From JACCYI01 sp963828075 (GTDB lineage Bacteria; Actinomycetota; Thermoleophilia; Solirubrobacterales; Solirubrobacteraceae), in contig CAWHDH010000021.1 in the NCBI GenBank assembly GCA_963828075.1, positions 2,914,001 to 2,978,000 on the forward strand: DNA of 64,000 nucleotides, in the 5' to 3' direction. Positions 17,069 to 24,995 of this stretch are shown piece after piece. Within the stretch, counting starts at the first letter, position 1; each line of letters begins with the position of its first letter. A program made the translations under genes and the position numbers. Under the pieces are notes generated by a model that did no database searches, was not told the origin of the DNA, and saw nothing but the letters and a program-made list of their open reading frames with translations.

Positions 17069-17833
17069 TCAAGGCCGCGGGACCAGCGCGAGCACGCGCG
17101 CGGGGCTGCCCGTGCCGCCCACCAGCTTGAGCGGCGCGACCACGACCACGGCGCCCGTGGGCGGCAGCTGCGCCAGGTTGGCCAGCTGGGTCAGGCCGTA
17201 CTTGCCCGCGCCGAGCAGGAAGCTGTGCACCGGGAACGGCGGGTCGAAGGAGTGCGCGGCCCCCGCGTCGGTGCCGACCGTCTCGACGCCGACCCCGACG
17301 AGTGGGCTCTCCTCGGCGATCCAGCGGGCGCACTCGACGTCGAAGCCGGGGGTGTGCGGGCCGGTCTCGTTGGCGTTGAGGAACGCCGACTCGTCGTACG
17401 CGCGGGCGTCCCAGCCCGTGCGGAGCAGCAGCCAGCCGTTCTCCGGCAGCGACCCGTGCTCGGCCTCGAACTCGCGGACATGCGCGACGGTGAGCAGGAA
17501 GTCCGGATCCTCGGCGGTTTCGGCCGACTTGTCGATCACGACCGCTGGCCCGACCAGCCGCTGCGGCGGCACGGACGCGACGTCCTCGCCGTCCTTGCCG
17601 CTCACCCAGTGGATCGGCGCGTCGAAGTGGGTGCCGACGTGCTCGCCGATCTCGAGCCAGTACCACGCCCAGGCGGGCCCGCGGTCGTCGAAGCGGCTGA
17701 TCTCGTGGCGCGTCAGACCCGGCGTGTTGGCGAACGGCGGCGGCAGCTTGAGAACGGGCGTGTCCTCGCTGAGCGGCTGGGTGAGGTCGACGACGTCCAC
17801 GGCCGACAGCATCTCGGTGAGCGACTGGGTCAT
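17069..17833 (-). CDS. Cyclase family/kynurenine formamidase-like hydrolase
   Basis: A 254-residue metal-dependent hydrolase of the cyclase family (Pfam PF04199). It contains the metal-binding signature EHVGTHFDAPIHW (about residues 65-77), the preceding DLTQPLSEDTPV strand and a conserved GWDARAYD turn. Members hydrolyse N-formylkynurenine, isatin or related cyclic amides; the substrate here is not evident. The ATG at 17833 overlaps the stop of the upstream ThDP enzyme gene by 4 bp (ATGA), so the two form an operon and may act in one degradative route. No signal peptide is seen. Confidence 0.88.
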   Translation of the reverse strand: MTQSLTEMLSAVDVVDLTQPLSEDTPVLKLPPPFANTPGLTRHEISRFDDRGPAWAWYWLEIGEHVGTHFDAPIHWVSGKDGEDVASVPPQRLVGPAVVIDKSAETAEDPDFLLTVAHVREFEAEHGSLPENGWLLLRTGWDARAYDESAFLNANETGPHTPGFDVECARWIAEESPLVGVGVETVGTDAGAAHSFDPPFPVHSFLLGAGKYGLTQLANLAQLPPTGAVVVVAPLKLVGGTGSPARVLALVPRP

Positions 17834-19459
17834 TTGAAGGCCTCCTCGAGCCATTCCGCGCAGAAGTCGGGCGTGATCTTCGCATCGACGACCAGCGGAC
17901 CGTCGCGCTCGGCCAGCCAGGGCTCGATCGCGACGAGGCCGTCCGCATCGCGCACCGTGAGCCCGCGCGCACCGGCGGCCTCGGCGAGGGCGGCGAAGTC
18001 GGTGTCGGGGAACTGCACGAGCTCGACCGGGTGGCCGTGCGGGCGGAAGTGGTGGACCTCCGCGCCGTAGGCGGCGTCGTTGTAGATCACGACGAGCATC
18101 GGCAGCCGCAGCCGGGCCAGCGTCTCGAACTCGGGGAGCGCCATCAATGCCCCGCCGTCGCCGAGGCAGGCGACGGTGAGCCGGTCCGGCCGCGCGATCG
18201 CCGCGCCGATGCCGCTGGCCAGCCCCAGGCCGATCGACTGGAACGCCTGCGTGAACACGAAGCCGGCGGGATCGGGGACGCGCAGGTACATCGGCGGGAA
18301 GCCCATGAAGTGACCCGAGTCGACGGCGACGGTGCGCTCCGCCGGCAGCAGGGTGTCGAGGGCGATCGAGAGCGTCCGCGGATCCATGCGGCCGTCCGCG
18401 CCGGCGTCCTCGTAGGCCTCGTCGCGCCACGAGCCGGCGGCGATCTCCGCGGCCAGCGCGTCGTCGCGGACGCCGGTGCCCTGCACGCCGGCTTCGAGGA
18501 GCTCCCGCGCCGTCGCGGCGGCGTCGGCGACCACGGCGACGTCGACCCGCCGGTGCGCGCCGAGGGCCACCGGGTCGAGGTCGACCTGGACGACCTTGGC
18601 GGCCGGGTCGATGAGCGCACCGTCGCGCGTCGTCCAGCGCGTCAGCGAGGCACCGAAGGCCAGCACGAGGTCGGAGGCCGCGATCAGCCGGGCCGCGACC
18701 GGCGAGGCGAAGCCGCCGGAGATGCCCACCGACCACGGCGACCCGGCGAAGAGCCCGTGCCCCATCGCGGACGTGGCGAGCACGGCGCCTATGGCGTCGC
18801 CGAGCGCCTCGAGCGCCTCGCGCGGCACCCGAGAACACCGCGCCGCGCCCGGCGATGATGACCGGCCGCCGGCTCGCGGCGATCAACTCGGCGACCTCGG
18901 CGACGGCGGCCGGGGACGCAGTGGGCGCATGCAGCGAGGGCGCGCTCGGCACCAGCACGGGCGCGGGCTGCGCCTGGACATCGAGCGGCATACTCAAAAG
19001 GACCGGCCGGCGCTCCACCTGCGCGCGGCGGAATGCCCGCGCGACGTCGTCCGCCGCGCTCTCCCCGGCGTGCACGCGCTCGGCCGCCGCGCCGACCGTC
19101 GTGGCCAGCGCCGCCTGGTCGAGCCGGAAGTTCGAGCGCAGCGCCGCGGCGGGCGCCTCGCCGGCCAGCAGCAGCAGCGGCGTGCGACTCTTGGCCGCCT
19201 CGGTGAGGCCCGTCATCGCGTTGGTGAAGCCGGGGCCCTGATGGACGGTGCAGACGCCGACGCGCCCGCTCACCCGCGCGTAGCCATCCGCCATGCAGAT
19301 CGCCCCGTTCTCGTGGCGGGCGTGGTGGAACGCCGCGCCCGCCGCGTGCAGGGTCTGTGTGGCGATGAAGTTCCCGCTGCCCAGCACGCCGAACGCGTCA
19401 CGGACGCCGAGCGCCGCCAGCGTGCGGCCGACGACCTCGGCGGCGGTCAACGACTCCAT
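17830..19459 (-). pseudogene. Thiamine-diphosphate enzyme (acetolactate synthase-like), one-base frameshift
   Basis: This is a ThDP-dependent decarboxylase or synthase of the acetolactate synthase/benzoylformate decarboxylase superfamily. The N-terminal pyrimidine-binding domain has AFGVLGSGNF and the catalytic Glu region HHARHENGAICMADGYAR. A central Rossmann-like domain follows, then the C-terminal ThDP domain with CLGDGGALMALPEFE and the matching Asn in VIYNDAAYG (the GDG...N motif). One extra C in a GTGCCGCGC context near 18829-18832 shifts frame. Removing it restores VFSGAREALEALGD and one continuous protein of about 542 residues. The start ATG 19459 precedes MESLTAAEVVGRTL. The gene is coupled to the cyclase downstream. 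Either a new mutation or a base-call error is possible. Confidence 0.8.
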
Positions 19460-19470
19460 CGCCGTGGACG

Positions 19471-19851
19471 TTAGCCGGGCGCCTGCCACGAGGAAAGCAT
19501 GGCTGCGATCTCGCCGACGTCGTCGATCGCTCCCGCCGCGACGGCGACCACCGAGTCATACGCGGCATCGTCGTCCGGGTCGAGCCCCACGTCGTTCTTG
19601 GCGAGGAACACGTAGGTCGCGAGCCACGCGAGGCGCTTGTTGCCGTCGACGAGCGGGTGGTTGCCGGCGAGCGAGTGGAGCAGCGCACCGGCCTTGGTGA
19701 AGAGATCGGGGTAGGCGTCCTGCCCGAGCACACTTGCGCGCGGGCGGTGCACCGCCGACTCCAGCAGGCCGATGTCGCGGACTTCGATCGGACCGCCCAC
19801 GGCGGTCCGGGCGATCCGGAGCGCCTGCTCGACGGTGAGGTGCCGCGTCAC
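19471..19851 (-). CDS. doc: Doc-type toxin (Fic/Doc fold)
   Basis: A 126-residue Doc protein. Doc toxins phosphorylate elongation factor EF-Tu and stop translation. The active-site motif HPLVDGNKRLAW is complete (about residues 65-76), with Lys in the position where Fic AMP-transferases have Gly-Arg, as is usual for Doc. The GTG start at 19851 overlaps the antitoxin stop by 4 bp (GTGA), the classical antitoxin-first arrangement. It ends 12 bp from the start of the ThDP enzyme gene, so read-through into that operon is possible. Confidence 0.92.
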   Translation of the reverse strand: MTRHLTVEQALRIARTAVGGPIEVRDIGLLESAVHRPRASVLGQDAYPDLFTKAGALLHSLAGNHPLVDGNKRLAWLATYVFLAKNDVGLDPDDDAAYDSVVAVAAGAIDDVGEIAAMLSSWQAPG

Positions 19852-20045
19852 TCGCCGAGCCGGCGAAGCAGGTCGGCGAACCGCTCCGCTCCGTGCGCGG
19901 CCAGGCGGTCGGTCCGCTCGTCGTCCTCGGCGCGCAGCAGGTAGTCGTCGAGGGCGGAGACCGCGACCTGCTGCATGCTGCGGCCTTCTCTGTCGGCGCG
20001 AGCCCGGAGCGCAGCCGCCTGCTCGTCGGTGAGGCGAAGCGTCAT
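19848..20045 (-). CDS. Ribbon-helix-helix antitoxin of the Doc pair
   Basis: A 65-residue protein starting MTLRLTDEQAAALRARAD. The short beta strand (TLRL) followed by two helices fits a ribbon-helix-helix DNA-binding domain. The acidic C-terminal tail (LLRAEDDERTDRL onward) is the likely toxin-binding part. It is not a Phd-fold antitoxin; RHH partners for Doc are common in actinobacteria. It starts 17 bp from a perfect palindrome (20063-20081), its probable autoregulatory operator. Confidence 0.85.
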   Translation of the reverse strand: MTLRLTDEQAAALRARADREGRSMQQVAVSALDDYLLRAEDDERTDRLAAHGAERFADLLRRLGE

Positions 20046-20062
20046 GGCCACTGTGGAAGCGA

Positions 20063-20081
20063 TGGTATCACTCTGATACCA
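20063..20081. promoter_or_regulatory. Palindromic operator between antitoxin and lyase genes
   Basis: The perfect inverted repeat TGGTATCActcTGATACCA has two 8-bp half-sites and a 3-bp spacer. It lies 17 bp ahead of the antitoxin start and 15 bp ahead of the divergent lyase start, so a bound RHH dimer pair would affect both promoters. Confidence 0.7.
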
Positions 20082-20096
20082 GATAGGGTGCGGACG

Positions 20097-21905
20097 ATGA
20101 TCGTGGCGCGACTCGTCGTCCCGGGGCATTCGCCGAAGATGCACGCCAAGGCGTCCGACGCCGGGGCGGATGAGGTGGTCTTCGACCTCGAGGATGCGGT
20201 CGCGCTCGACGCCAAGGCGGCCGCCCGCGCCGTGCTGGCCGAGACGCTCGGTCGACCGGAGTGGGTGGGCCGGCCGGTGGCGATCCGCGTCAACGCGGCC
20301 GGCTCGCCGGAGCATGCGGACGATCTCGCCCTGTGTTCGGCGCTGCGGCTCGAGCACTTGTCGATCGTGGTGCCGAAGGTCGAGTCGGTGGCCGACGTCG
20401 CGGCGGCGGCTGCGGTCGCGCCGGTCCAGGCGATCATCGAGTCCCCGCTGGGGCTCGCCGCCGCGGCGCAGATCGCGGCGCACGGGCGGGTCATCGCGCT
20501 GATCCTCGGCTACGCCGACCTGGCCGCCGCGCTCGGGCGGCGCGGGGCCGAGCAGGACGAGTCGCGGTGGCTGGTGGCGCAGGAGACGGTGCTGGCCGCG
20601 GCGAGGATCGGAGGGGCGGCGGCCGTCGACGGGCCGTCGTTCGCGTTGCGCGACGCGCGCGCGGTCGCGGCGTCGGCGCGGGCCGCGCGGGAGCTCGGCT
20701 TCGATGGCAAGTGGGCGATCCACCCGGCGCAGATCGCGCCGATCCAGGCTGAGTTCGCGGCGACCGCCGAGGAGCGCCGGTGGGCACAGCGCGTGAAGGC
20801 CGCCGTCGGCGCGGCCGGTGGCAGCGGCGGGGCGGCCGCGGCGCTCGACGGGACGATGGTCGACGAGGCGATGGTGCGCCGCGCCGACCGGCTGCTGGAG
20901 CTGCCGCCTGCGCCCGAGCCGCCCACACCCACCGCCGCGACCCGCCGCGTCGCGGCGCCGTTCTTCGACGAGCTGAAACGCGGCGCGACCTTCAGCGCGC
21001 CGGGCCTCACGCTGACCGAGGGCCACGCGGCGCTGCACCAGGCGATCGTCGGCGACCGGCTGCGCCTGGCGCTCGACGCCGATCTCTATGAGGCCGTCAC
21101 GGGCTCGCCCGGGCTGCTGGCGCATCCGATGCTCGTGTGCGACGTGGCGATCGGGCAGTCGACCGCGCCGAGCATGCGCGTCCTGGGCAACCTCTTCTAC
21201 CGCGGGCTGGGCGCCCGACCGGTCCCGATCGGCACGACGCTGCACACGACGACCGAGGTCGTGGCCCGCCGCGCGGCGTCGCGCGGGCGCGGCATCGTGG
21301 CGCTGCGGGTGCGCACGCTCGACGGCCGGGGCAACGCGGTGCTGGACTTCCATCGCGCCCCGCTGCTGCCCGCCGCCGAGGCCGACGACGCGGACGACGA
21401 CCTCGATGGCGTCGGGGCCGAGACGGTCGACGTCGCGCAGCTGATCCCCGCCACCTGGGATCTCGGCCCGCTGCGGCCTGCCGCGCTAGGACCGATGTTC
21501 GCCGAGCTTCGGGCGGGGGACACGGTCGCCGTCGAGGCGGGGGAGACCGTGACCGCCGCGACGGAGCTGCCCCGCCTTTCGCTCAACATGGCCCACACGC
21601 ACACCGACGCCGGCGCCGGGGCCCACGGCCGGCGCCTCGTCTACGGAGGCCACGTCATCGGCGTCGCCGCGGCGCACGTCACGCGCGCGCTGCCGGACCT
21701 GGCGACGATCCTGGCGTGGGAGTCCTGCGACCATCTCGGCCCGACGTTCGAGGGTGACCGTCTGCACTCGCGCCTGGACATCACGGCGTGCGAGCCGCTG
21801 GCCGACGGGGGTCTGGTCCATCTCGAGGTGAGGACGACCGCCACCGGCGACGACGGGCTCGCACGCCATGTCCTCGACTGGCGCCTGGTAGGTCTCATGC
21901 CATGA
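20097..21905 (+). CDS. Fusion: HpcH/CitE-type acyl-CoA lyase and MaoC-like hydratase
   Basis: A 602-residue fusion. Residues 1 to about 270 are a CitE/HpcH TIM barrel with FDLEDAV (metal-binding Glu/Asp), AIIESPLGL and GKWAIHPAQI, as in citramalyl-CoA and malyl-CoA lyases. After a Pro/Ala-rich linker (about 270-290), residues about 295-602 are a double hot-dog hydratase like mesaconyl-C4-CoA hydratase, with FDELKRGATF, LSLNMAHTHTDA and YGGHVIGV. The two activities are successive steps in breaking citramalyl-CoA-type compounds into acetyl-CoA or pyruvate. The downstream CoA-transferase overlaps by 4 bp, giving a complete activation-hydration-cleavage set for a C5 dicarboxylate (mesaconate/itaconate type). 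The substrate is inferred. Start ATG 20097 follows the shared operator. Confidence 0.88.
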   Translation: MIVARLVVPGHSPKMHAKASDAGADEVVFDLEDAVALDAKAAARAVLAETLGRPEWVGRPVAIRVNAAGSPEHADDLALCSALRLEHLSIVVPKVESVADVAAAAAVAPVQAIIESPLGLAAAAQIAAHGRVIALILGYADLAAALGRRGAEQDESRWLVAQETVLAAARIGGAAAVDGPSFALRDARAVAASARAARELGFDGKWAIHPAQIAPIQAEFAATAEERRWAQRVKAAVGAAGGSGGAAAALDGTMVDEAMVRRADRLLELPPAPEPPTPTAATRRVAAPFFDELKRGATFSAPGLTLTEGHAALHQAIVGDRLRLALDADLYEAVTGSPGLLAHPMLVCDVAIGQSTAPSMRVLGNLFYRGLGARPVPIGTTLHTTTEVVARRAASRGRGIVALRVRTLDGRGNAVLDFHRAPLLPAAEADDADDDLDGVGAETVDVAQLIPATWDLGPLRPAALGPMFAELRAGDTVAVEAGETVTAATELPRLSLNMAHTHTDAGAGAHGRRLVYGGHVIGVAAAHVTRALPDLATILAWESCDHLGPTFEGDRLHSRLDITACEPLADGGLVHLEVRTTATGDDGLARHVLDWRLVGLMP

Positions 21906-23113
21906 CGCAGATCCTCGAGGGATTGACGGTCGTGGAGGGCTCGGCGTTCGTCGCCGCGCCGCTGGGCGGGATGACGCTCGCCCAGCTCGGCGCCGACGTC
22001 ATCCGCTTCGACGACATCGCCGGTGGCCTCGATCACAAGCGCTGGCCGCTGGCGGCCGGCGGGCAGTCGCTGTTCTGGGCGGGGCTGAACAAGGGCAAGC
22101 GGTCCCTGCGGGTCGACCTGCGCTCCGACGAGGGGCGCGAGATCGTCGCGAGAGTGATCGCAGAGGCGGGCATCTTCCTCACCAACTTCCCCGCCCGCGG
22201 CTGGCTGAGCTACGAGGCGCTGCGCTCGCGCCGCGAGGACCTCATCATGGTCCACCTCAAGGGCAATCGGGACGGCTCCAGCGAGGTCGACTACACCGTC
22301 AACCCGGCCACCGGCTTCCCGTGGGCGACCGGCCCGCGCAACCTGACCGAGCCGCTGAACTCGGTGCTGCCGGCGTGGGACATCGCCATGGGGGAGCTGG
22401 CGGCCGTCGGGCTGCTGGCCGCCGACCGCCATCGCACGCGCACCGGCGAAGGGCAGCTCGTGGAGATCGCGCTGTCCGACGTCGCGTTCGCGGTGACGGG
22501 CCACCTGGGCCGCGTCGCGGAGGCCCAGCTCGACGCCACCGACTCGCCGCGCCGCGACGGCAACTACCTCTACGGGGCGTTCGGCCACGACTTCGTCTCG
22601 CGCGACGAGCGCCACGTGATGGTGGTCGCCTTGACCGGCCGTCAGTGGTCGGCGCTGCTCGACGTCACCGGGACGCACGTCCAGATGGAGAAGATCCGTG
22701 AGGCGACGGACATCGACGTCGGGACGGAGTCCGGCCGGTTCCGCAACCGGGACCTGATCGCCGCGATCCTCCGCCCGTGGTTCGAGGCGCGCGACCTCGC
22801 GGAGATCCGGGACGCGTTCGAAGGCACCGGTGTGTCATGGGGGCCGTATCAGACCTTCCGCCAGCTCGTCGACGACGACCCTCGGATGGCCAACGAGATG
22901 TGGGAGGACGTCGAGCAGCCTGAGATCGGCGTCTTCCGCATGCCTGGGACGCCGTTGGACTTCTCGGCGGTCCCGCGGTCGCCCGTCCGCCGCGCACCGC
23001 TGCTGGGCGAGCACACCGAGGCCGTCCTGGCAGAGGTGCTGGGGCTCTCGGAGAACGAGATCGACGGGCTCGTCGACGCGGGCACCGTCCAGGGCGCTCG
23101 CGCTGTCTCCTAG
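21902..23113 (+). CDS. Class III (CaiB/BaiF) CoA-transferase
   Basis: A 403-residue family III CoA-transferase. The N-terminus has the canonical ILEGLTVVEGSAFVAAPLGG and LAQLGADVIR, then LNKGKRSLRVDLRSDEG. In many relatives the catalytic Asp sits around residue 165-175, where WDIAMGELAAVGLL is visible here. The ATG overlaps the lyase/hydratase stop (ATGA), so they are co-translated. It resembles mesaconyl-CoA C1-C4 transferase or succinyl-CoA:dicarboxylate transferases, and with its neighbour it would activate a C5 dicarboxylic acid. It ends back-to-back with the LysR gene; the stop codons overlap. Confidence 0.88.
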   Translation: MTQILEGLTVVEGSAFVAAPLGGMTLAQLGADVIRFDDIAGGLDHKRWPLAAGGQSLFWAGLNKGKRSLRVDLRSDEGREIVARVIAEAGIFLTNFPARGWLSYEALRSRREDLIMVHLKGNRDGSSEVDYTVNPATGFPWATGPRNLTEPLNSVLPAWDIAMGELAAVGLLAADRHRTRTGEGQLVEIALSDVAFAVTGHLGRVAEAQLDATDSPRRDGNYLYGAFGHDFVSRDERHVMVVALTGRQWSALLDVTGTHVQMEKIREATDIDVGTESGRFRNRDLIAAILRPWFEARDLAEIRDAFEGTGVSWGPYQTFRQLVDDDPRMANEMWEDVEQPEIGVFRMPGTPLDFSAVPRSPVRRAPLLGEHTEAVLAEVLGLSENEIDGLVDAGTVQGARAVS

Positions 23114-24009
23114 AGGGCCCTCCTCTCCCGTGTGAACGCCGCGGCGGCGTTGCCGAGCGCGTCGAGGAGGGGTACGGCGAGCGGGTGGCGGCCGCCGGGC
23201 GGCAGCAGGGTGTAGATGTCGCGCGAGGGGCTCGCGCCGGCGATGGGTCGGAGGGCGAGGTCGTTGAACGCGTCGGCCAGGAGCTGAGGGACGAGCGTGA
23301 CCGCGAGGCCTCGGGCGATGAGGGCGCGGATGGCGAGCTGGTCGTGGGTGATCGAGACGAGGTTCGGCTCGAATCCGGCGGCGCGGCAGGCGCCGACGAT
23401 CAACCCATCGGGCAGAGCGGCCGTCCAGTCCTCGTCGCTGAGTTCCGCGATCGGCACCGCGGAGCGCTCGGCCAGGCGGTGGCCGGGCGGCAGCGCGACC
23501 ATGAACTGCTCGCGAAACAGATCGTGGCGCTGCATCCCGGGTGGCTCCTGCCGCGGGCCGGTGCTGTCCTGGAAGGCGACCGCGAGGTGCAGCTCACCGG
23601 TGCGGATGCGCGCCGGCAGGTCGTCGGTCCCCTCGTCGACCGCGACCTTGGTGTCGGGGTGGTTGAGGCGAAGGCGGGCGATGGCGGCCGGGACCAAACC
23701 GGCGAGGGCGGTCGGGAACGCGCCGATGCGCAGCCGCGCACGCTGACCTTCTGCGGCGGTGGCCAGCTGCTCGGTCGCGAGCGCGAAGCGCTCGGCGATG
23801 GCGTCGGCGTGGACGAGCAGGATCTCCCCCTCGCGGGTGAGCGTCAGGCCGCCGGGGGCCCGCTCGAGCAGGCGGGCGCCGATCTCGCGTTCCAGCGACG
23901 CGACCTGGTTGGAGACCGAGGGCTGGGACAGCGCGAGCTCCTCGGCGGCGCGGGAGAACGACCGCCGGTGCGCGACCGCGCGGAACGTGAGCACGCGTCG
24001 CGGGTCCAT
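23110..24009 (-). CDS. LysR-type transcriptional regulator
   Basis: A 299-residue LysR regulator. An N-terminal winged helix (residues 1-60, FRAVAHRRSFSRAAEELALS then SQPSVSNQVASLERE) is followed by a periplasmic-binding-like effector domain (about 90-290). It is divergent from the aldo/keto reductase and convergent with the CoA-transferase operon. The 71-bp gap to the reductase holds ATAG and CTAT half-elements about 24 bp apart that could be its binding site. The most direct target by position is the reductase; control of the C5-acid operon is possible but not shown. Confidence 0.93.
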   Translation of the reverse strand: MDPRRVLTFRAVAHRRSFSRAAEELALSQPSVSNQVASLEREIGARLLERAPGGLTLTREGEILLVHADAIAERFALATEQLATAAEGQRARLRIGAFPTALAGLVPAAIARLRLNHPDTKVAVDEGTDDLPARIRTGELHLAVAFQDSTGPRQEPPGMQRHDLFREQFMVALPPGHRLAERSAVPIAELSDEDWTAALPDGLIVGACRAAGFEPNLVSITHDQLAIRALIARGLAVTLVPQLLADAFNDLALRPIAGASPSRDIYTLLPPGGRHPLAVPLLDALGNAAAAFTRERRAL

Positions 24010-24080
24010 AGCCGACGACTATAGGACTGCCGAAAGAATGATTGGAAGCTATGCACGTGCGGCTCCAGAATGCCGTCACC

Positions 24081-24950
24081 ATGACCATGAGCCCAGACAC
24101 TCGCACCGCAGTCCCCGCTCTCGACCTCAACGACGGTCGCACGATCCCGCAGCTCGGGTTCGGGGTCTTCCAGATCGAACCCGGAGACACCGCCCGAGCG
24201 GTGAGCGAGGCCCTGGAGATCGGCTACCGCCACATCGACACGGCGCAGATGTACCGCAACGAGGCGGGGGTGGGCGAGGCGGTGCGTTCGTCCGGGCTCG
24301 ACCGCGTCGACATCTTCATCACCACCAAGCTCAGCAACGCCAGCCATGACCCTGAGGACGCCCGCCGGGCGTTCGACCGGTCCCTGTCCGCGCTGGGCGT
24401 CGACTACGTCGACCTGTTCCTCATCCACTGGCCGCTGCCGACGCTCTACGGCGGCGACTTCGTCTCGACGTGGAAGACGCTCGAGGAGTTCCAGCGGGAC
24501 GGCCGCGCGCGGTCGATCGGTGTCTCGAACTTCCAGGTCGAGCATCTCCAGCGCCTCGCGGACGAGAGCGACGTGGTGCCGGCGGTCAACCAGATCGAGC
24601 TGCACCCGTACTTCCTCAACGACGACGTTCGCGCCTTCGGCGAAGCGCGCGGCATCGCCACCGAGGCGTGGTCGCCGATCGCCCAGGGCCAGGTCCTCGA
24701 CGACCCGGTCATCACCGCCATCGCCGGCGCCCTCGGCCGCTCCCCGGCCCAGGTGGTCCTGCGCTGGCATATCCAGCGCGGCCTCATCGTCTTCCCCAAG
24801 TCGGTGACCCCGTCGCGGATCAAGGAGAACCTCGAGCTGTTCGACTTCCAGCTCGAGCCCGAGGACGTCGTGAAGATCGACGCGCTCGACCGGGGACAGG
24901 CCGGCCGCATCGGCGCGCATCCCGACACGTTCGCCTTCGTTCCCGCCTGA
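24081..24950 (+). CDS. Aldo/keto reductase
   Basis: A 289-residue NADPH-dependent AKR (2,5-diketo-gluconate reductase-like). The catalytic tetrad is visible: Asp in GYRHIDTAQMY, Tyr in AQMYRNE, Lys in FITTKLSN, and His in LFLIHWP. The cofactor motif FPKSVTPSRIKEN is at the C-terminus. GVSNFQVEHL and AVNQIELHPY are the family hallmarks. ATG 24081 is chosen because the TTG at 24042 would add a poorly conserved leader; ATG 24087 is equally possible. It is divergent from the LysR gene, which probably controls it. Confidence 0.93.
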   Translation: MTMSPDTRTAVPALDLNDGRTIPQLGFGVFQIEPGDTARAVSEALEIGYRHIDTAQMYRNEAGVGEAVRSSGLDRVDIFITTKLSNASHDPEDARRAFDRSLSALGVDYVDLFLIHWPLPTLYGGDFVSTWKTLEEFQRDGRARSIGVSNFQVEHLQRLADESDVVPAVNQIELHPYFLNDDVRAFGEARGIATEAWSPIAQGQVLDDPVITAIAGALGRSPAQVVLRWHIQRGLIVFPKSVTPSRIKENLELFDFQLEPEDVVKIDALDRGQAGRIGAHPDTFAFVPA

Positions 24951-24995
24951 CCATCTCGATCCGTTGGTGCGCCGGCGCGGCCGTACGCTGCTCCG

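Noticed and set aside
24010..24080. A well-defined LysR operator in the LysR/reductase gap
   Set aside because: Only short ATAG/CTAT elements are seen. The T-N11-A pattern is too weak to list as a feature.
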